Source: Puccinia triticina (lineage: Eukaryota > Basidiomycota > Pucciniomycetes > Pucciniales > Pucciniaceae). Taken from it: DNA of 64,000 nt. Below are positions 45,204 to 56,303 of this stretch, piece after piece. Position numbers and translations under genes: made by a program. Within the stretch, counting starts at the first letter, position 1; each line of letters opens with the position of its first letter. The notes beneath the pieces were generated by a model. The model did not search any database. It saw nothing but the letters and a program-made list of their open reading frames with translations, and had not been told where the DNA came from. The stretch covers positions 496,001-560,000 of the forward strand of contig NC_070569.1 in NCBI RefSeq assembly GCF_026914185.1. Direction: 5' to 3'.

Positions 45204-47169
45204 TGTCAGCCACAGAGTACATGTCACAGTACCTTACACGTACCAAGTACCTGCAATTGTTGTCAGTTATGTTTATGAAACTTAGGGTAAAAACCCGTCA
45301 AATAAGGGTTTTTTTTGCCCTAGTACTATAACTGTACTGAAATAAAACACTGGCAATAATGTGCCAAACTTGTTACGTGGTATTTACCCACTACAAGGGT
45401 TTAAACACTCTTATATAAGAGGAGGATATTTGTAATTAACAAGGTTTACTTATTAATAACAGGGATATATAAGGTTTTGACGTAGAAATAGCTGGTAAGC
45501 GCTTAAACTGATTGGCTGCGCGTCAGAGGCGGGAGTCTTACAGCAACTATTTATAAAGATTTAACTGTAATAAATGCTTATAAGGGATATTGGCAATTTT
45601 AGAGTTAAGATCTAGTGGGTTTCGTGCCAAAAGGGCAGAAATAAAGGAAAGGGTGGGTTTAATAAGCCAGAGGAGAATTTTCACGATTTAACTTACAGGT
45701 TAATTTGTGGTGAAATGTCTGGGGGGACAATTCCAGTGACTCAGTTACCTCCTTAAATACTGGAGAGGTCTCTGAGGGCGCTGAAATGTTCCCATTAGTT
45801 TTGGCTATGGGTAAATACCAAGGGTAGACGTGTAATCTGCCTTGGCTATGGGTATTTTGTTTGTACAATATTACACAACTTCCCTTACTCCCACACGTGA
45901 CATTTGTATAACCAATTGTCATGTGAAATAGCTTAATATGAAGTGTAATATCAATTTGTACTAAGTGTTACTCTCACCCGTGGTTCTTGTTTCACGGGGG
46001 AAAGGTACTTTACTAATTAATATAATTTTATGTATTTTAATTTATGTAAAGATTTTTTATGTAGTTTTCCTGCTCTTTGGAGCGCTTTATGGCTATATGT
46101 ACATATATGAAAAAATGTATGAAGGAGTAGGAATGAGGGGTTACTTTGAGTGGGTGACCCCCCTTGATTTAACACGAGGATTCTGAATATTCAATAATAT
46201 TTCAGGATTTCTAAATGGTTTACTAGTTTTTGCAGACTTTAGGATACTTGTTGTATCTCTAAGGCTGACAATTGTTCACATTACATATAGTACATTCCTT
46301 TTACACCATTATTACATATGTATATCATTAGATACAAGCTTAAGAATGTACTCCTGTTATAAATTACATTACAGATAACCATAGTTAAATACAGTTACCA
46401 TAATGTACTGTTGTTATGAGAGTTAAGTTACGTGCAACAGTAAGATTACAATACATTGTAATATTACTGTACACGTGAAATACCCCAAGACAGGTATCAC
46501 TCATTTATCCCCTGTCACGCCTCAGTACCTATTTACATAACATATTGGTTATGATATAAATACATAAACAATACATGATGTAATCCAATTCAAAGAGCAC
46601 TAAATGGAATCAATGATTGGTTATGATCAGCTAGTGTGCACAGCTACTGATCCAGGATCAGTACTGATCATTACACTGCCCTGATCATTTCCAATGTTGA
46701 TCCTCATGAGGATCTGCTTCCCTTGAGCGCTTCCAGTTCCCCCTTGGTCCTGAAGCGCCTCCAAGCGCCTCATGTTCCCTCCTTCTCATTCCCCTCTGTA
46801 TAAAAACGCCCCCCAGGACTGTTTATCCCTCAGAATATTATTACAGCAAAGTTTAACCCATACTATAGTTAAACAGTGCTTTCATTCTCACCCATCATTC
46901 AATTCAGGAATACTCTCAACTCTTGATTACCCTTACCTTTCTGTAGGTAAAACCACGAACCCAAGTTGAGTTATTCCTTGGATGCCTATTAACACCCTGT
47001 GTTGATCTGGATGCGCCTTAATTGAGCAAGCCTCTCAGTCAGGATTACTGATAGAGTGAAACCTTTTACAGGTCTTAACACAAACCCATTGGCCCATCCT
47101 TGGCATCTTACACCATCATCTTGATAGTAACAACCCTCTCAGACACGGTTAGTTACATACAAGCTGACA
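45204..47169 (+). mobile_element. 3' LTR, interrupted by a nested solo LTR
   Basis: Begins TGTCAGCCACAG and ends ACAAGCTGACA. Subtracting the 1,010-bp insert and one 5-bp TSD leaves 951 bp, equal to the 5' LTR. Confidence 0.95.
45261..46270 (+). mobile_element. Nested solo LTR, 1,010 bp, second family
   Basis: Starts TGTCAGTTATG and ends AAGGCTGACA with inverted TGTCAG/CTGACA ends, flanked by ATTGT at 45,256-45,260 and 46,271-46,275. It interrupts the host LTR between bases contiguous in the 5' LTR. Orientation is uncertain, being inferred only from end matches. No coding content. Confidence 0.85.
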
Positions 47170-48171
47170 CTGCCACTATATCTCAGCGCAGCATGGGAGT
47201 TCTTCCATGATATTGGTATCAAAATGATCACATGCCCTCAAACATTCATTGAGTACCTTGGATGGCCACACCCCCAATTGTAGCGGGCACAATGTGATCA
47301 GTTGCCAAATATCACTAATTTGGTAGTTTCTCGGTGTTTCTGCCACTATATCTCAGCACAGCGTGGGAGTTCTTCCTTGATATTTGAACCAAAATGATCA
47401 CATGCCCTCAAAACCTCATTGGGTACCTTGGATGACCACAAAACCCCCAAATGTAGCAGCCACAATGTGAACAGTTGCCAAATATCACTAATTTGGTAGT
47501 TTCTTGGTGTTTCTGCCACTATATCTCAGCGCAGCATAAGAGTTCTTCCATGATATTGGTACCAAAATGATCAAATGCCCTCAAAAATTCATTGAGTACC
47601 TTGGATGACCGCAAAACCCCCAAATGTAGCAGCCACAATGTGATCAGTTGCCAAATATCACTAATTTGGTAGTTTCTTGGTGTTTCTGCCACTATATCTC
47701 AGTGCAGCATAGGAATTTTTCCATGATATTGGAACCAAAATGATCAAATGGCCCTGAAGATTCATTGTGTACCTTGGATTACCACAAAACCCCCAAATGT
47801 AGCAGCCACAATGTGATCAGTTGGCAAATGTTCTAATTTGGTAGTTTCTTGGTGTTTCTGCCACTATATCTCAGCACAGCATGGGAGTTCTTCCATGATA
47901 TTGGTACCAAAATGATCACATGCCCTCAACAATTCATCGAGTACCTTGGATGACCACAAAACCCCCCAAATGTAGCAGCCACAATGCGATCAGTTGTCAA
48001 ATGTTTTAATTTGGTAGTTTCTTGGTGTTTCTGCCACTATATCTCAGCGCAGCATGGGAGTTCTTCCATGATCTTGGTACCAAAATAATCAAATTCCCCT
48101 GAAGATTCATTGTGTACCTTGAATGACCACAAAACCGCCAAATGTAGCAGCCACACTGTGATCAGTTGCCA
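47170..48171 (+). repeat. 173-bp satellite array, forward block 3
   Basis: Resumes at CTGCC (TSD) in register with 38,074. About six monomers, some carrying the CAAATGTTCTAATTTGG variant also seen near 33,695. Confidence 0.95.
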
Positions 48172-48905
48172 AATTAGTGATATTTGGCAACCATTCACAT
48201 TGTAGCTGCTACATTTGGGGGTTTTGTGGTCATTCAAGGTACACAATTCATCTTTGAGGGCATTTAATCATTTTGGTACTAATATCATTGAAGAATTCCC
48301 ACGCTGCGCTGAGATATAGTGGCAGAAACACCAAGAAACTACCAAATTGGTGATATTTGGCAACTGATCACATTGTGGCTGCTACATTTGGGGGTTTTGT
48401 GGTCATCAAAGGTACTCAATGAATGTTTGAGGGCATTTGATTATTTTGGTACCAACATCATGGAAGAACTCCCAGGCTGCTTTGAGATATAGTGGCAGAA
48501 ACACCAATTAGAAACTACCAAATTAGTGATATTTGGCAACTGATCAGGTCGTAGGGGCTACATTAGGGAGTTTTGTGGTGATTTAAGGTACAAAATGAAT
48601 CCTTGGGGACTATTGATCATTTTGAAACCAATATCATGGAAGAAATCCTGGGCTGTGTTGAGATATAGTGGCAGAAACACCAAGAAACTACCAAATTAGT
48701 GATATTTGGCCACTGATCAGATTGCAGCAGCTACATTTAGGGATTTTGTGGTCATTCAAGGTACACAATGAATCTATGGGGGCTTTTAAAAATTTTGGTA
48801 CAAATTTCATGGAAAAATTCCCAGGCTGTGTTGAGATATAGTTGCAGAAATACCAAGAAACTAACAAAGTAGTGAGATTTGGCAACTGATCAGATTGCAG
48901 CTGCT
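48172..48905 (-). repeat. 173-bp satellite, inverted block next to the left arm
   Basis: Orientation switches inside the CCAAAT..ATTTGG palindrome at about 48,172; about four reverse monomers follow, increasingly diverged toward the arm. They match the forward monomers at 61,409-62,474 in mirror image, with about two fewer monomers. Confidence 0.9.
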
Positions 48906-49552
48906 GCATAATGGATGTGACCCCAAAAACATTATTTCTGCGTTTTATATTCAGAAAAATTGTCCAAAAAAAATTTATGTGGAAATATTCCTCATTAATC
49001 TGTGGTTGATAACAAAAGTAGATAAAAAAAAGAACCTGACAAAAATATGGTAAACCATGGTAAACTCATTTCAAAAAGGCCTCCTATGCATGTAGCACTT
49101 CAAGTATGATATGCAATATCTTGAGCAAGTTCAACCAACCAAATTAAAAAATTTTGCAGGATGGTGTCATGAGAGAGGTCAGGGGTCAATGCTTTTCCTT
49201 TCTTGAAAAAAAGTCAATTTGCAGATTGCCGATAACAGATCAATTGTTGAAGTAAAAAAAAAAAAGAAAAAAAAAAATTGAAACCCCTCAGCCACCCTGG
49301 ATTAATCCTAAAACTTGCAATGTCTTTTTTTCAGGAAGAATTGAATGGTGTATGTAGAAATTTATGAATGTTCCTGTGGCTTGAAGCTAACACAAGACCA
49401 AGGAGAGAGATTATAGAATTGCATTAAGGAGACATGGAAAACAGACAAAGGTATCAAGAAGAATAATAATAAAAAATTGATCAATATAAATTGATCAATA
49501 TACGCTATATTGATCAATATATGACATCGCAAATTCATCCATCTTGGTAGTG
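48906..49552 (+). repeat. Left inverted arm (about 0.65 kb)
   Basis: The reverse complement matches 60,776-61,408 at roughly 95% by eye. Shared landmarks include CTATGCATGTAGCACTTCAA, GAGAGAGGTCAGGGGTCAA and AAATTCATCCATCTTGGTAG. Homology stops abruptly at 49,552. Near the inner edge it has three TTGATCAATATA-like palindromic words where the right arm has one. Non-coding. Confidence 0.9.
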
Positions 49553-49571
49553 TGAGCGTTTCAACTTGCAG

Positions 49572-50177
49572 GTACACCGTGGACACTTCCTGTTGGCACA
49601 CGAATTCGAGGAGACCCACACGTTCGGGACGGCCTATGTAGTTAAGGTTGAATTATGTCCGATTTTGGGTTGTGTGCGCTGTGTTGAAGTAGTTGATACC
49701 AAAATGAATGTGGTAAGTTTATTCCTCCAGTGTGGGTCATTCAAGACCCTCTGCGTTTGCTCTCACTTGCGTAGTTGTGATTTGCTGGTCGTCAACACTG
49801 ACTGGGAAATGTAGGCCAAGCGTGGTCACATCAGGTTCTCTGCTAAGCGGGCCCAAGCACACGAGTGCTTTCAAGCTCTTCGCCGAGGGCATACGATCAG
49901 GTTTGGTGGGACCACAACAAAGTTGTCAGGTAACGGGAGCAGGATGCTTGCCATAGGGGTGCGTGGTTGAGCCCCATGTATTCAAGGTCTTTGATGTCTG
50001 ACTTGATGTTGTCTGCAGGTTGAGTGTGCCTCGAAACTCGATAGACGTGACAAGACGGCCTATCAATTGAGAGCCAACCCAAAGAGGCGTTTTGACCTAC
50101 GAGTTCGCGATTGGAAAAACCCTACCAGAAAGAAGAGACGAGACCAGAGGAAGAAGATTCACCGTGATTACTTCTAG
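49572..50177 (+). pseudogene. Unknown basic protein, 5' end cut by the left arm
   Basis: Three exon-like blocks. 49,572-49,712 (HRGHFLLAHEFEETHTFG, then CVRCVEVVDTKMNV) ends at a GTAAGT donor. 49,815-49,929 (KRGHIRFSAKRAQAHECFQ, then RRGHTIRFGGTTTKL) lies after a TGTAG acceptor and before GTAACG. 50,019-50,177 (KLDRRDKTAYQLRANPKRR, then RKKRRDQRKKIHRDYF) ends at TAG. The first junction is in phase; the second is off by one base, so either a junction is wrong or a frameshift exists. No start codon: the left arm begins 19 bp upstream. The lysine/arginine-rich tail suggests nucleic-acid or nuclear association. Family not recognised. Confidence 0.5.
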
Positions 50178-50682
50178 TCGTTGGCTTGCCGAGGTGAAAT
50201 GGTGTGCCATTGAGCGATTGTATTCCAGCAATAAAACAATCCCGATCATGATTACACTTGTATATGTGCCTGCATTACTCAAAGCCTGAGAACCATGATT
50301 GTATGGTGTTGTGTGGTAGAAGTTGGCAAATACGATGCCACTCCGTGTTGTAGAAAATTGAGCATGGTTCGGCAGCTTCATCAGTGGTCTGCTGGATTGT
50401 AGGATCCAATTTTGATCCAATGTTGCACTGATGACCTGGCGCTGGCGGAAACACAAGCCTCCTGAGGGCAGAGACGCAGCCTGTGAGATGGGGGTAAAGA
50501 TTTCTGGATCATATTCGCAAGAGACTAAGGAGGTACAGTTGGGTGAGGAACACGAAAGGCCAAACACAGCAGAATCGTAGCACTATTTACAACTCAGGCG
50601 CGGACCTTTTCACCGGACAATCATATCGTGTATGTATCTAATTGCCCAAAATGGGTAGGATCAGTCTAATCTGCAGTGAGTG

Positions 50683-53034
50683 TCAGGTACCTGTAATTGT
50701 AGTGGCCGTATGTGGCATAAGGAAAGGTGAAGTGGGTTTCAAAGTCTTCCAATGATTAAGGAAGTCGGTCGTTATGGCTTCTGCGAGCTCATATCGAGTC
50801 GGGACTTTTACAGATGCGAGAGAGCAAATCTGGTCTGGAGATTGGAAGACAGGAGCGAAAATCTTGACTAGGTATGCCCAAACACATTTCCAAATGGGTT
50901 CTTCGCAGTTGTGTGTTGTTGCGGAGTGCTGCTTGATGATGGACATTGCTTGGATAAATGTCATGCAGGTCGAGGCCCCGGCTATCCGATGGTCCCTTGA
51001 AGTGATAAACAGCCCGCAAACGCCACCAAGGATGAAATAAACTAGTGGCTGGAAGTTTTGCTTCTTCTGATAACTTTGGAGGTGTTGAGCTGCGTCTGCC
51101 GGGAAGGGAGCCAAAGAAGATGAATCTGGCTCAATCCGGGATACTGTGTCATTGGGGTTGTTGGTGGGAACTCGATTGGCACGGTTGTTTGCCTTCTTTT
51201 GCGCTGCTGTCAAGGGCGCCTCGCTGAGGGAGTGTGTTTGCAAAATGATGTAGGCCATCATGACGTCTATGATCATGTTGCGAAAGTTGTGAAGAACATC
51301 AACTGAGTGCATGCGTTGGGTTGGCGGAACGGAACTGTTGCTCGGGTCTGCAGGCAGATCAAAAGTGGATGATGAATGTTTTAAAGTCTCGAGGTAAGCA
51401 AGTGCTCAAACACCTGTAGTGAGGTGATCATCCGTGGGGTTGAAGCTGGCCGGTGCGGGGTTGAAGATGTTATCGGCGGTCAATTCCACTGATGCGGCGA
51501 CGATCTTGGCCCAGTCGGTGGTGACATGTTGAGGTGGGTTATGTAGGCGGTACAAGCAACGGACAAGGATGGACTCGGGATGTTGGGTCCTTCTGGTAGT
51601 GGGAATGAATGAGCCGGGTGGGAGGGTGTGATCCTGGTCACCAAAGTGGGTGAGTAGTGGAAAGTCGAGTAAATCTGGACAATACCATTGCTCATTTTTC
51701 AAAGGACTGAGAAATTTTTCCGCTGGGGATAAGAAGCAGGAAGATGGTCAGTTGACCCACAGAATATTGCAAAAGCAATGCACATTCAAACTCACCAAGA
51801 GATATAATTGTCTGGATCTACGAAGTGTAGGAGCATGACGTGCGTCCCAAGTGGAAGGAGGCGGAAGGGGGAGGTGTTTGCTGAAATGCTTGGGCGCAGT
51901 GTTGGAGTAAGGGCGACATTGATTTCGAAGTCGCGACATACTTAGACCAGGATGGTTTGGATCCAGCAACCTCTTGACTAACATCAATTACCTGTGTTCG
52001 GATTGCGTCGGACTTGATGATAGTCAGGTGGGGAAGTGGTGCGCTGGAAGCCGATGCGGATCCTTGAGTTTGAGGCTGATGAGGATTGTTTGTGGTAGGA
52101 TTCAATGGACCGCTGGCGGGAGCCGAGGAGCTAAGGTGAAGCGGCACGGGTGATTTGGGTTCACCAGATTGTTTGTTATCTGCTGAGGCTTGGTCATGAG
52201 TTGGGAGTGGTAGGTGGCTGTGTGCTATAAGGGGGACTCCCACGTCTGGAGTGAGGTTTGAGGCAGTAGAGCCGGATGTGTCGGCGGCAGTTCTAGTAAG
52301 TGGCGAGAAAGGTGTACCGTCCGTCTCTGAGCGGCTGCTGGGTGTTGGTGGCTTGACGGTTTCTTGTGCGTTTAGCGGGGGTATGCCGGGTGCTGATCCA
52401 CCGCTGCCAGTCTCCTGTGGCGGATCTTCCCAAAGAGATGGCTGATGGTTAGTAGTGGTTGTGGTGAGGAGACCTGCTTGGGTGGTCAGAGTCGCAGGCG
52501 GAATTGGCGCTGGGGGAGTGCTGGAAGCTGCTGGGGTCTTGGCAAGCAGATCAACTGGTTTGACAGATGATTTCTGTTTTACTCGTTTGGTGGTTGTCCT
52601 CTTCCGCGTAGGCTTCCCCAATGAAACTGGTGTGGTCAAGGGGCTGTTTGGTTGCGCGATCTTGAGATCCTCATCATCGGGGACAACGCCGGTTTCCTCC
52701 CACGCTGTTGGAGAGCGTCCAGAATGTCAGTGACCAGCTAGGGGTGGTGGTAATCGGGAGGCAGAAGGAGGGACTCACTGCGCTTGCTTCGAGGGAGGGA
52801 AGAGGCTAAGTCTTGAGCCTTGCGTTTGCAGCTGCGCGGTAGCTTGAGGGCAAGAATTGCTTGAGCTGATCGCTCGGCAGCTTCAATGCATCGATTGAAC
52901 TCCTCTCCAGTAATTTCATGGATTTCAGTTGGGAGGACAAATTCTTCAGGATTCAGAGTGGTGGGGGCGGCAGCGGGAGGTTCTGAAGGGCAAACTTGGT
53001 GAAAGAAGGTGCCGGGAGTGGTGGTTTGGGACAA
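50683..53034 (-). pseudogene. Cargo gene A: large multi-exon unknown protein, decayed
   Basis: Exon 52,779-53,034 contains EIHEITGEEFNRCIEAAERS and a Lys/Arg cluster. A 74-bp intron (GTGAGT at 52,778; CAACAG ending 52,705) joins in phase 1 to a Ser/Thr/Pro-rich exon from 52,704 (TWEETGVVPDDEDLKIA). A 73-bp intron (51,723-51,795) leads to NEQWYCPDLLDFPLLTHFG, and a 66-bp intron (51,348-51,413) joins in phase 1 to the last exon, which includes NFQPLVYFILGGVCGLFIT and ends at 50,683. A TAG and a probable one-base shift near 51,820-51,870 break the third exon. The start is unresolved (a TGA lies upstream of 53,034). No family is recognised. It sits in the same orientation as the transposase, so it may belong to the same element. 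Confidence 0.55.
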
Positions 53035-53379
53035 TTTTGTTCCAGGTCCTGGTCAGCTGTAACGATGGCGGATTAGCTTTGTTGCAAAAGTTGGGTAAGC
53101 ATGAGCGAGAAATGACATACTGCACCAGGAAAAAATTCATGTCAACTGGGGGCAGGTGACATGAAGGAACACAGGCTGAGACTCTCCCGCAATTTCAGCA
53201 TGACTCTGTGCAACAATTTGTTTTACTCATTTGCACACCGGTGAGTAAGATTGAGTCAGCTCATCCACCAACATTGCTGAACTCCTGAGCTCAAAAGTTG
53301 GAGTTCAGACTTTTGTTCGGCTTCAGTTGCAAGGATATGCATTTACACCTTGAGACGGATCTCTCTTGACTATGGCCAT

Positions 53380-53850
53380 TGTGTGGCTGGCCATTGCCAT
53401 TGACACCACTCAATGGCCCATACATACTGGCCATCCAGCAGCGGGGCTTCGCTTGATGACCGGTACACATGTCCACCATCGAGTGATCCAGGGAGGCTTG
53501 CCTCTGCTCAATGGCCCATACACACCGGCCATTGAGCAGGGGCTTCGCTCTGCTCAATGGCCTACACACACCGGCCATCGAGCAGGGGCTTTGCTCTGCT
53601 CGATGGCCCATACACACCGGCCATCGAGCAGGGGCTTGCCTCTGCTTGATGGCCTACACACACCGGCCATCGAGCAGGGGCTTCGCTCTGCTTGATGGCC
53701 TACACACACCGGCCATTGAGCAGGGGCTTGCCTCTGCTTGATGGCCTACACACACCGGCCATCGAGCAGGGGCTCCGCTCTGCTCAATGGCCCATAAATA
53801 CCGGCCATTGAGCAGGGGCTTGCCTCTGCTCAATGGCCCATACACACCGG
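53380..53850. repeat. 46-bp minisatellite of hairpin units
   Basis: Seven regular units (starts 53,527, 53,573, 53,619, 53,665, 53,711, 53,757, 53,803) and degenerate copies to the left. Each unit is a hairpin with 13-bp arms GGCCATCGAGCAG and CTGCTCGATGGCC around a 10-nt loop, plus a 10-bp spacer (TACACACACC type). It opens false frames on both strands. Confidence 0.9.
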
Positions 53851-53999
53851 CCCTGTGTTGTCCTCCTCGATGCAAGGGCTTGGCCAAGTCCACCCCGAGG
53901 CCCCTGTATCATCAAGCACAAGCTGTGCCATCGAGTGAAGGGAAGCCCCAGCTGGATGACCAGAGAAGGGGAAAGCCCAGCTCATTTGTATATATGTAT

Positions 54000-54062
54000 G
54001 TACATAAATACATACATACATACATACATACATACATACATACAAACATACATACATACATG
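54000..54062 (+). repeat. (CATA)n microsatellite
   Basis: About 12 CATA units at 54,008-54,060, bordered by TATATATGTATGTACATA and ATGTATGTACATGT, so the tract with its flanks is near-palindromic. Confidence 0.9.
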
Positions 54063-54922
54063 TATGTACATGTTCTGAGCATAATATGGCCTGATGTGTT
54101 GATGAGCTGTGCTAACCAAGTACACACATGGAGGTGAGCAGACTAGCTGAACATGAAACAAGCTCATTGCATGAGCAGTACAAGTGGTGGGCCGAGTGGA
54201 GTTGGAATGGAGACTGAACTGGAGATGCCTTCACGTCACCTGCCCCCATTTGACCTGAAATTTTTCCTGGTGCTGGGAGGTGGTGTGGAAGACAAGCCTA
54301 TCCAATCAACATGGAGTGGGGCAGAGGCAGGCTGGGTGGATAGGTGGGACACATTGGGAGTACTCATCTTTTTCAGGGGAGACTAGACTTGGCGGCAGCA
54401 GAAAGTGAGTTTTGGATGTGAGTTTGAGGGAGGGAGGAAAGAAGAGGAGAAGCCGTCCTGGGAGGAATGGGGCGTGAACGAGGAGTGGCGGGTATATATG
54501 GGCTGTAGCCAAGGCGGGTGATTGGCCTTTGTGGGGCCGGAGTGTGTGAGGCCTTTGTAGGTGACATTCAACTTCTGCCTTTGAGAGGATGTGCGCTGGC
54601 GAATCATTCTGGTGATCGAGCACCGCGCGGCTCATGAATGAGGATCTAATCAATTTTCTGCGCTTGTAGATGCTGAGAGCATCTGCATATTACTCAAAGA
54701 CTGGCTGGCCTGCTGCCCAACCTCAACCTAATCCGCAGGCCACTAGCTGACCACTAGCGTGTGTGTGCTGAGGTTTGGTGGACAGTGGATTGGGCCAAAC
54801 ACCCATGGTGGATGGGTCAGATGGCATGGTTGATGGCTGCGCAGGCGAAGTGAAATAAGCGAGCGTGTGACAACATTGCACCTCAGACAGTCCTGGGCGA
54901 ACGGGATGTCATGATCTGGAGA
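54063..54922. other. No supported gene
   Basis: Overlapping minus-strand frames at 54,306-54,653 have no recognisable content. Confidence 0.3.
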
Positions 54923-54960
54923 TGTCCACCGTGACGTTTGGCCGAACGTCACGGTGGACA
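54923..54960. repeat. 38-bp palindrome, copy 1
   Basis: Half-site TGTCCACCGTGACGTTTGG followed by its inverse, with one mismatch among 19 pairs. Confidence 0.9.
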
Positions 54961-55273
54961 CTGGTATGCGAGGATCTCAGATGTTGCATGGTGATTGTGC
55001 AGGACCGTAGGAGGGTGACCGACTGCTATCTTTCTTAGGGGGAGAGGACTGACGCCGTCAAGTTTGGTGGTACATGGAGCATTGCACACTGCTAAGAGCG
55101 GTAGCAGTGTTGTTAATGAGATCCTTTGAACTGGTAGAAAGTGCAGAGCGCCGATCAGGAGATGTTGTTGCCCAGATGCCCAACTAAAGGGCTCACAGTT
55201 GGATCAATGTGGGACGATGGGGTTCCAGTTGCACGGGGCTGCAGCCACCAATAAGGCCATGTTACTCAGCCCC

Positions 55274-55311
55274 TGTCCACCGTGATGTTTGGCCGAACGT
55301 CATGGTGGACA
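55274..55311. repeat. 38-bp palindrome, copy 2
   Basis: Half-site TGTCCACCGTGATGTTTGG with three mismatched pairs. Confidence 0.9.
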
Positions 55312-55992
55312 TCGGCTATGGTGGGCAGCTGGCGCGGAACTGTCACGCGCTTTTAAACCTCTACTTAAGTCACGGTACGTCAACTGATGCACAGTGGACT
55401 GTGAGGCATCAGATGCAGGCAAACAAGTGTGAAGTGATATGCGCATGTGGGTCATGCCGATACATACATGTGAAACAACCCAGCCAGAAGAAACTACAAA
55501 GGTGGAGGAGAAGACGCGCAGCGGGCATTTAGCACCCCGTGCTTGGTACCGCACAGGGAACCACCCTTACCAGATGACAAGGTACGAGTGGCAGGTTAGC
55601 AGATAATACGGGCATTCAAGCAGTAGGACACCTGAGGGTGTTGTTGATTTCACTGACCACAGGGAATGCGGCTGTTTGGGTGGCTCCAAAAATCACTAGA
55701 GTATCTCCAGCCTTCCGCGCAGGAGTAAACGGCAGCCTTGAGCGGCTGAATTGATGTTGCATGGTACTTATGTAGCATCGGCGTACATTCAAAAGTGTAG
55801 GCAAACTGACAAATCCATGCGGATGGACCGAGGCTGCGGATGTGCAGCTCAACCACCAGGTGGGCTGGTCGCCTCTCCCCTGCATCCTTGTGTGATCGAG
55901 GTGCTTGATTGTCTCGTCGCCCACGAGACGTGTTGCAGCATGTGAACAGTGTGTGGGATAGTTTGTTCAGGGCAGATGTGATACTCACTGCT
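55312..55992. other. No supported gene
   Basis: Frames of about 100 codons on the minus strand (55,616-55,988) without recognisable motif. Confidence 0.3.
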
Positions 55993-56030
55993 TGTCCACC
56001 CTGATGTTCGGCCGAACGTCAGGGTGGACA
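55993..56030. repeat. 38-bp palindrome, copy 3
   Basis: Half-site TGTCCACCCTGATGTTCGG with one mismatched pair; the C/G change at position 9 is matched on the other arm. Confidence 0.9.
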
Positions 56031-56078
56031 GCCTCCATCAGGCCACGCGCCAATTGGGCCCCAAGCAGCCAGCCACAA

Positions 56079-56116
56079 TGTCCACCGCTACGTTTGGCCA
56101 AACGTGAGGGTGGACA
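56079..56116. repeat. 38-bp palindrome, copy 4
   Basis: Half-site TGTCCACCGCTACGTTTGG; its partner pairs except at two central-arm positions. It keeps a perfect GTTTGG/CCAAAC centre. Confidence 0.85.
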
Positions 56117-56303
56117 AGTACAGGGAACCGCGGGTGATTTTCCACAGGCAAATTGAATCCCGCGCTGGGTAGACACACTACAGCTTCCCCACCGTATCAC
56201 TAAGGTGACTCAAGTCTTGTCATTTCTTATGGTCACGTATAACCAACCCCTCTTCGGAACTAGAATTACAGACATATACCATCATTCCCAAAGACACAAC
56301 CCT

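Larger units (their letters stand above)
38075..47169 (+). mobile_element. Chromodomain Ty3/gypsy retrotransposon inserted in the satellite
   Basis: Two 951-bp LTRs (the right one interrupted) enclose ORF1, gag-like frames, RT, RNase H, integrase and a chromodomain, all plus. TSD is CTGCC at 38,070-38,074 and 47,170-47,174. Removing the element rejoins a normal satellite monomer at CTGCCACTATATC. LTRs differ by roughly a dozen substitutions by eye (about 1.3%), implying a fairly young insertion. Confidence 0.95.

Noticed and set aside
50097..50567. 156-codon minus-strand ORF
   Set aside because: Overlaps the conserved-looking plus-strand exon ending at 50,177 and lacks a recognisable motif; could be a 3' exon of cargo gene A but no phase-correct join was found.
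53527..53850. CRISPR-like repeat-spacer array
   Set aside because: The 10-bp spacers are nearly identical and the genome is eukaryotic; it is a minisatellite.
53366..53893. ORFs on both strands with repeats like THRPLSRG and HTPAIEQG
   Set aside because: Products of the 46-bp hairpin minisatellite, whose unit is not a multiple of three and opens several frames.
53982..54167. ORFs of alternating Tyr, Met, Cys and Val
   Set aside because: Translation of the CATA microsatellite.
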